This document shows, piece after piece, positions 60,941-64,000 of a DNA stretch of 64,000 bases. The notes below the pieces were generated by a model, which saw nothing but the letters and a program-made list of their open reading frames with translations, did not search any database and had not been told where the DNA came from. The stretch is from Ideonella margarita (lineage in GTDB: Bacteria > Pseudomonadota > Gammaproteobacteria > Burkholderiales > Burkholderiaceae_C). The DNA lies in the NCBI RefSeq assembly GCF_038066635.1, contig NZ_JBBUTI010000004.1, positions 62,001 through 126,000 on the forward strand. Direction: 5' to 3'. Numbering within the stretch: the stretch's first letter is position 1; each line of letters starts with the position of its first letter. A program made the translations under genes and the position numbers.

Positions 60941-62860
60941 ATGATCAAGATCACCTTGCCCGATGGCTCGCTGCGCGAGTTCCCCGCCCCTCTGACCGTT
61001 GCGGAAGTGGCCTCGTCCATCGCGCCCAGCCTGGGCAAGGCTGCGCTGGGTGGCCGCATCGGGCGGGGTGAAACCTCCCGCGTGGTGGACACCAGCCATC
61101 TGATCGACAGCGATGAATCGCTGGCCATCGTCACCGACAAGGACGCGGACGGCCTGGAACTGATTCGCCACTCCACCGCCCACTTGCTGGCCTATGCGGT
61201 GAAGTCGCTGTTCCCGGAAGCCCAGGTCACCATCGGCCCGGTCATCGAGCACGGCTTCTATTACGACTTCGCCTACAAGCGCCCGTTCACGCCGGAAGAC
61301 CTGGGGGCCATCGAGAAGAAGATGACCGAGCTGGCCAAGAAGGACGAGAAGGTCGTGCGCCGCGTGCTGCCGCGTGACGAAGCCGTCGCGCATTTCAAGC
61401 AGATGGGTGAGGCCTACAAGGCCGAGATCATCGGCAGCATCCCGGAAGGCCAGGATGTGTCGCTGTACAGCGAAGGCGCGTTTGAAGACCTGTGCCGCGG
61501 CCCGCACGTGCCCAGCACCGGCAAGCTCAAGCACTTCAAGCTGATGAAGGTGGCTGGCGCCTACTGGCGCGGCGACCACCGCAACGAGATGCTGCAGCGC
61601 ATCTACGGCACCGCCTGGGCCAACAAGGAAGACCTGCAGCAGCACCTGACGATGCTGGAAGAGGCCGAGAAGCGCGACCACCGCCGCCTCGGCCGTGAGC
61701 TGGACCTGTTCCACATCGACGAGCATTCGCCGGGCACGGTGTTCTGGCACCCGCGCGGTTGGACCGTGTGGCAGGGCGTGGAGCAGTACATGCGCCAGGT
61801 ATACCGCGACAACGGCTACCTTGAAGTCAAGGGCCCGCAGATCCTCGACCAGGGCCTATGGGAGAAGACCGGCCACTGGGACAAGTACCGCGAGAACATG
61901 TTCGTGACCGAATCGGAAAAGCGCGACTACGCGCTCAAGCCGATGAACTGCCCCGGCCACATCCTGATCTTCAAGCAAGGCATCAAGAGCTACCGCGACC
62001 TGCCGCTGCGGTTCGGCGAGTTCGGCCAGTGCCATCGCAATGAGCCGACCGGCGGCCTGCACGGCATCATGCGCGTGCGCGCCTTCACCCAGGACGACGG
62101 CCACATCTTCTGCACGGAAGAGCAGATCCAGTCCGAGGTGATCGCCTTCACGACCCTGCTGCAGAAGGTCTACAAGGACTTCGGCTTCACCGACATCATC
62201 TACAAGCTCTCGACCCGGCCGGAGAAGCGCATCGGCTCCGAGGAGAGCTGGGACCGTGCCGAGCAGGCGCTGGCGGAAGGCCTGCGCGCGTCGGGCTGCG
62301 ACTTCGAGTACCTGCCCGGCGAAGGCGCCTTCTACGGCCCGAAGATCGAGTACACGCTGAAGGACGCGCTGGGCCGCCCTTGGCAGTGCGGCACCATCCA
62401 GGTCGACCCGAACCTGCCGGAGCGCCTGGACGCCGAGTACGTCGGCGAAGACGGCGCCCGCCATCGCCCCATCGTGCTGCACCGCGCCATCGTGGGCAGC
62501 CTTGAGCGTTTCATCGGCATCCTGATCGAACAACACGCCGGTGCGCTGCCGATTTGGCTGGCTCCGCGGCAGGTGGTGGTGTCCTCGATCACCGATGCAC
62601 AAGCCGATTACGTCACGGATGTGGTGAAAGCTCTGCAAAAACAAGGGGTTAGGGCAGAGGCGGATTTGCGCAACGAGAAAATCACGTATAAAATCCGCGA
62701 GCATTCAATGCAGAAGGTCCCGTATATCCTTGTCGTTGGCGACAAGGAGAAGGCGAGCGGGGCCGTTGCGGTGCGCGCCCGAGGCAACCAGGATCTGGGC
62801 GTGATGTCACTTGCAGACTTCCAAGAGAAGCTCTCGAGCGACATTGCGAACAAGGTCTGA
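60941..62860 (+). CDS. thrS: Threonyl-tRNA synthetase
   Basis: A 639-residue class II synthetase that charges tRNA-Thr. The order is an N-terminal TGS domain (MIKITLPDGSLREF), an editing domain with HSTAHLLAYAV and the zinc-type motif, a catalytic core with the zinc-ligand cysteine in KPMNCPGHILIF, motif 2 FGQCHRNEPTGGLHGIMRVRAFTQDDGHIF and motif 3 HRAIVGSLERFIG, and a C-terminal anticodon-binding domain. The start is canonical. Upstream lie a Thr-rich leader peptide and a terminator-like hairpin; infC follows. Confidence 0.98.
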   Translation: MIKITLPDGSLREFPAPLTVAEVASSIAPSLGKAALGGRIGRGETSRVVDTSHLIDSDESLAIVTDKDADGLELIRHSTAHLLAYAVKSLFPEAQVTIGPVIEHGFYYDFAYKRPFTPEDLGAIEKKMTELAKKDEKVVRRVLPRDEAVAHFKQMGEAYKAEIIGSIPEGQDVSLYSEGAFEDLCRGPHVPSTGKLKHFKLMKVAGAYWRGDHRNEMLQRIYGTAWANKEDLQQHLTMLEEAEKRDHRRLGRELDLFHIDEHSPGTVFWHPRGWTVWQGVEQYMRQVYRDNGYLEVKGPQILDQGLWEKTGHWDKYRENMFVTESEKRDYALKPMNCPGHILIFKQGIKSYRDLPLRFGEFGQCHRNEPTGGLHGIMRVRAFTQDDGHIFCTEEQIQSEVIAFTTLLQKVYKDFGFTDIIYKLSTRPEKRIGSEESWDRAEQALAEGLRASGCDFEYLPGEGAFYGPKIEYTLKDALGRPWQCGTIQVDPNLPERLDAEYVGEDGARHRPIVLHRAIVGSLERFIGILIEQHAGALPIWLAPRQVVVSSITDAQADYVTDVVKALQKQGVRAEADLRNEKITYKIREHSMQKVPYILVVGDKEKASGAVAVRARGNQDLGVMSLADFQEKLSSDIANKV

Positions 62861-62943
62861 GTTACTGCCTCGGTTTTTTGCGTTCCATTGTTTTTGTGTT
62901 GGGTCTTCCTCTTGCCTGAAGACCTGTTTGAGGGGTTTGCACC

Positions 62944-63492
62944 ATCGCTACTTTTGCCGACCGTCGGATGCCCAATGTCGAGCGCAAGCATCGACTGAAC
63001 CGCGAGATCACCGCCCTGAACGTGCGCCTGAACGGCGTCGAGAACGAGCCCTTGGGCATCGTCAGCATTCAGGATGCCTTGCGCATGTCAGCCGAAGCCG
63101 ACGTGGATCTGGTCGAAATTGCCGCCCAAGCGGATCCGCCGGTCTGCCGGCTGATGGACTACGGCAAGTTCAAGTACCAGGAGCAGAAGCGCGCTGCCGA
63201 GGCGAAGTCCAAGCAGAAGGTCATCGAAGTCAAGGAAGTCAAGTTCCGCCCGGGTACGGACGAAGGCGACTACCAGATCAAGATGCGCAATCTGCGTCGC
63301 TTCATCGCGGAAGACGGCGACAAGGGCAAGGTCACGCTGCGCTTCCGGGGCCGCGAAATCACCCACCAGGACATCGGCATGCGTCTGCTTGAGCGGATCC
63401 GTGACGAGCTGTCTGACGTGGCACTGGTTGAGCACATGCCCAAGCTGGAAGGCCGTCAGATGATCATGGTGCTGGCCCCGAAGAAGAAGTAA
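62944..63492 (+). CDS. infC: Translation initiation factor IF-3, probable ATC start
   Basis: A 182-residue factor. The conserved N-domain sequence ATFADRRMPNVERKHRLNREI begins before the first ATG (62968): reading back gives an ATC at 62944 with GAGGGG 8 bases upstream, whereas the internal ATG has no Shine-Dalgarno. IF-3 discriminates against non-AUG starts, and infC uses AUU in E. coli as an autoregulatory device; ATC would serve the same purpose. Later motifs (FRPGTDEGDYQIKMRNLRRFI, VTLRFRGREITHQDIGMRLL) are normal. Confidence 0.93.
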   Translation: MATFADRRMPNVERKHRLNREITALNVRLNGVENEPLGIVSIQDALRMSAEADVDLVEIAAQADPPVCRLMDYGKFKYQEQKRAAEAKSKQKVIEVKEVKFRPGTDEGDYQIKMRNLRRFIAEDGDKGKVTLRFRGREITHQDIGMRLLERIRDELSDVALVEHMPKLEGRQMIMVLAPKKK

Positions 63493-63511
63493 GCCAGTTC
63501 AAGCATTCACC

Positions 63512-63579
63512 CCGTGGCTCTCGGGCCACGGAGATGAAAAGGCCACTGCAGGCCATCAAGTGCAGCGCGCTCGCGCTGC
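63512..63579 (+). promoter_or_regulatory. Leader hairpins before rpmI
   Basis: The 120-bp infC-rpmI gap contains CCGTGGC/GCCACGG (63512-63518 with 63525-63531) and GCAGCGCG/CGCGCTGC (63562-63569 with 63572-63579). Neither is followed by a T-tract. In E. coli ribosomal protein L20 represses rpmI-rplT by binding RNA in this region; a similar operator here is a positional inference. Confidence 0.4.
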
Positions 63580-63612
63580 CGCCCAGCAGAGGTTCATTAA
63601 AAGGAGCATTAC

Positions 63613-63816
63613 ATGCCCAAGATGAAGACCAAGAGCAGCGCCAAGAAGCGCTTCCGTGTTCGCCCGGGTGGCACCGTCAAGCGCGGTCAAGCCTTCAAGC
63701 GTCACATCCTGACCAAGAAGACCACCAAGAACAAGCGTCACCTGCGTGGCTCGGTGAATGTGCATGAGACCAACATGGGTCACATCGCACAAATGCTGCC
63801 GTTCGCCGGTCTGTAA
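63613..63816 (+). CDS. rpmI: 50S ribosomal protein L35
   Basis: A 67-residue basic ribosomal protein, MPKMKTKSSAKKRFRVRPGG onwards, with the conserved KRHILTKKTTKNKRHLRG segment. AAGGAG precedes the ATG. It is followed 27 bp later by rplT. Confidence 0.98.
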   Translation: MPKMKTKSSAKKRFRVRPGGTVKRGQAFKRHILTKKTTKNKRHLRGSVNVHETNMGHIAQMLPFAGL

Positions 63817-63843
63817 TCCACTTAGACAAAAAGGAGTTATCAC

Positions 63844-64000
63844 ATGCCTCGCGTCAAACGTGGTGTTACCGCCCGCGCTCGTCACAAGAAGATCCTGGCT
63901 CTGGCCAAGGGTTACCGCGGCCGCCGCAAGAATGTCTTCCGCATCGCCAAACAGGCGGTGATGAAGGCAGGTCAATATGCCTACCGTGACCGTCGCGCCA
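63844..64000 (+). CDS. rplT: 50S ribosomal protein L20, 5' part
   Basis: The first 52 codons of L20 (MPRVKRGVTARARHKKILAL, then AKGYRGRRKNVFRIAKQAVM), cut by the window edge. AAAGGAG precedes the ATG. L20 binds 23S rRNA early in assembly and commonly represses its own operon. Confidence 0.98.
   Translation, partial: MPRVKRGVTARARHKKILALAKGYRGRRKNVFRIAKQAVMKAGQYAYRDRRA

Overview
The window is high-GC DNA from the chromosome of a betaproteobacterium of the order Burkholderiales, probably near the Leptothrix/Ideonella/Rubrivivax/Sphaerotilus group. I infer this from the protein sequences, from LexA boxes of the CTG-N10-CAG type, and from gene orders such as dapC-dapD-pilU-dapE-prmB, smc-zipA-...-ligA and thrS-infC-rpmI-rplT. 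It is densely coding. No gene-free stretch exceeds 300 bases, and I saw no tRNA, rRNA, insertion sequence, prophage or CRISPR array.

Layout. 1-4402 holds the end of a PhoR-type sensor kinase, a polytopic membrane protein, zinc-independent L31, Rho and thioredoxin. 4637-8793 is an unusual translationally coupled pair: a pseudokinase-HDOD protein followed by a catalytically complete Ser/Thr kinase-HDOD-GAF protein. 8819-13151 carries an MFS exporter, a small helix-hairpin-helix protein, LexA with two SOS boxes facing an asparaginase gene, and a peroxide-sensing ohrR-ohr operon with a readable promoter and operator. 13232-21752, mostly on the minus strand, has an ABC-F ATPase, prmB, the succinylase-branch lysine/peptidoglycan genes dapE, dapD and dapC with pilU between them, a small SET-domain methyltransferase and queF.

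21980-30843 (plus strand) is a chromosome-maintenance and division group, smc, zipA, a CNNM/CorC-type membrane protein, a small exported protein and ligA. 30831-39355 includes an exported protein resembling EF-Tu domain 3, peptide deformylase, a FecR/DUF6600-type exported protein, divergent tesA and ybbA genes whose start codons share one CATG, and a minus-strand string selO-msrB-yciB-bolA-ppiC in which the first four genes overlap by 4 nt each.

39482-57115 is a long plus-strand catabolic region: an acyl-CoA ligase, a complete Liv-type ABC importer (binding protein, two permeases, two ATPases), then a FadB-like multifunctional enzyme, thiolase, two hotdog thioesterases, an acyl-CoA dehydrogenase, two short-chain dehydrogenases, a CurA-like reductase, a GNAT acetyltransferase and a GST-like protein. 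Together these suggest uptake, CoA activation and beta-oxidation of an acyl or aromatic carboxylate substrate.

57275-64000 holds tex, a patatin-like lipase, and the translation operon thrS-infC-rpmI-rplT. thrS is preceded by a threonine-rich 12-codon leader peptide and a terminator-like hairpin, which looks like attenuation. infC probably starts at ATC.

The best candidates for something undescribed are the kinase/pseudokinase HDOD pair, the thrS leader, the SOS-box arrangement shared by lexA and the asparaginase gene, and the exported EF-Tu-domain-3-like protein. All functions are read from sequence; no database search was run.
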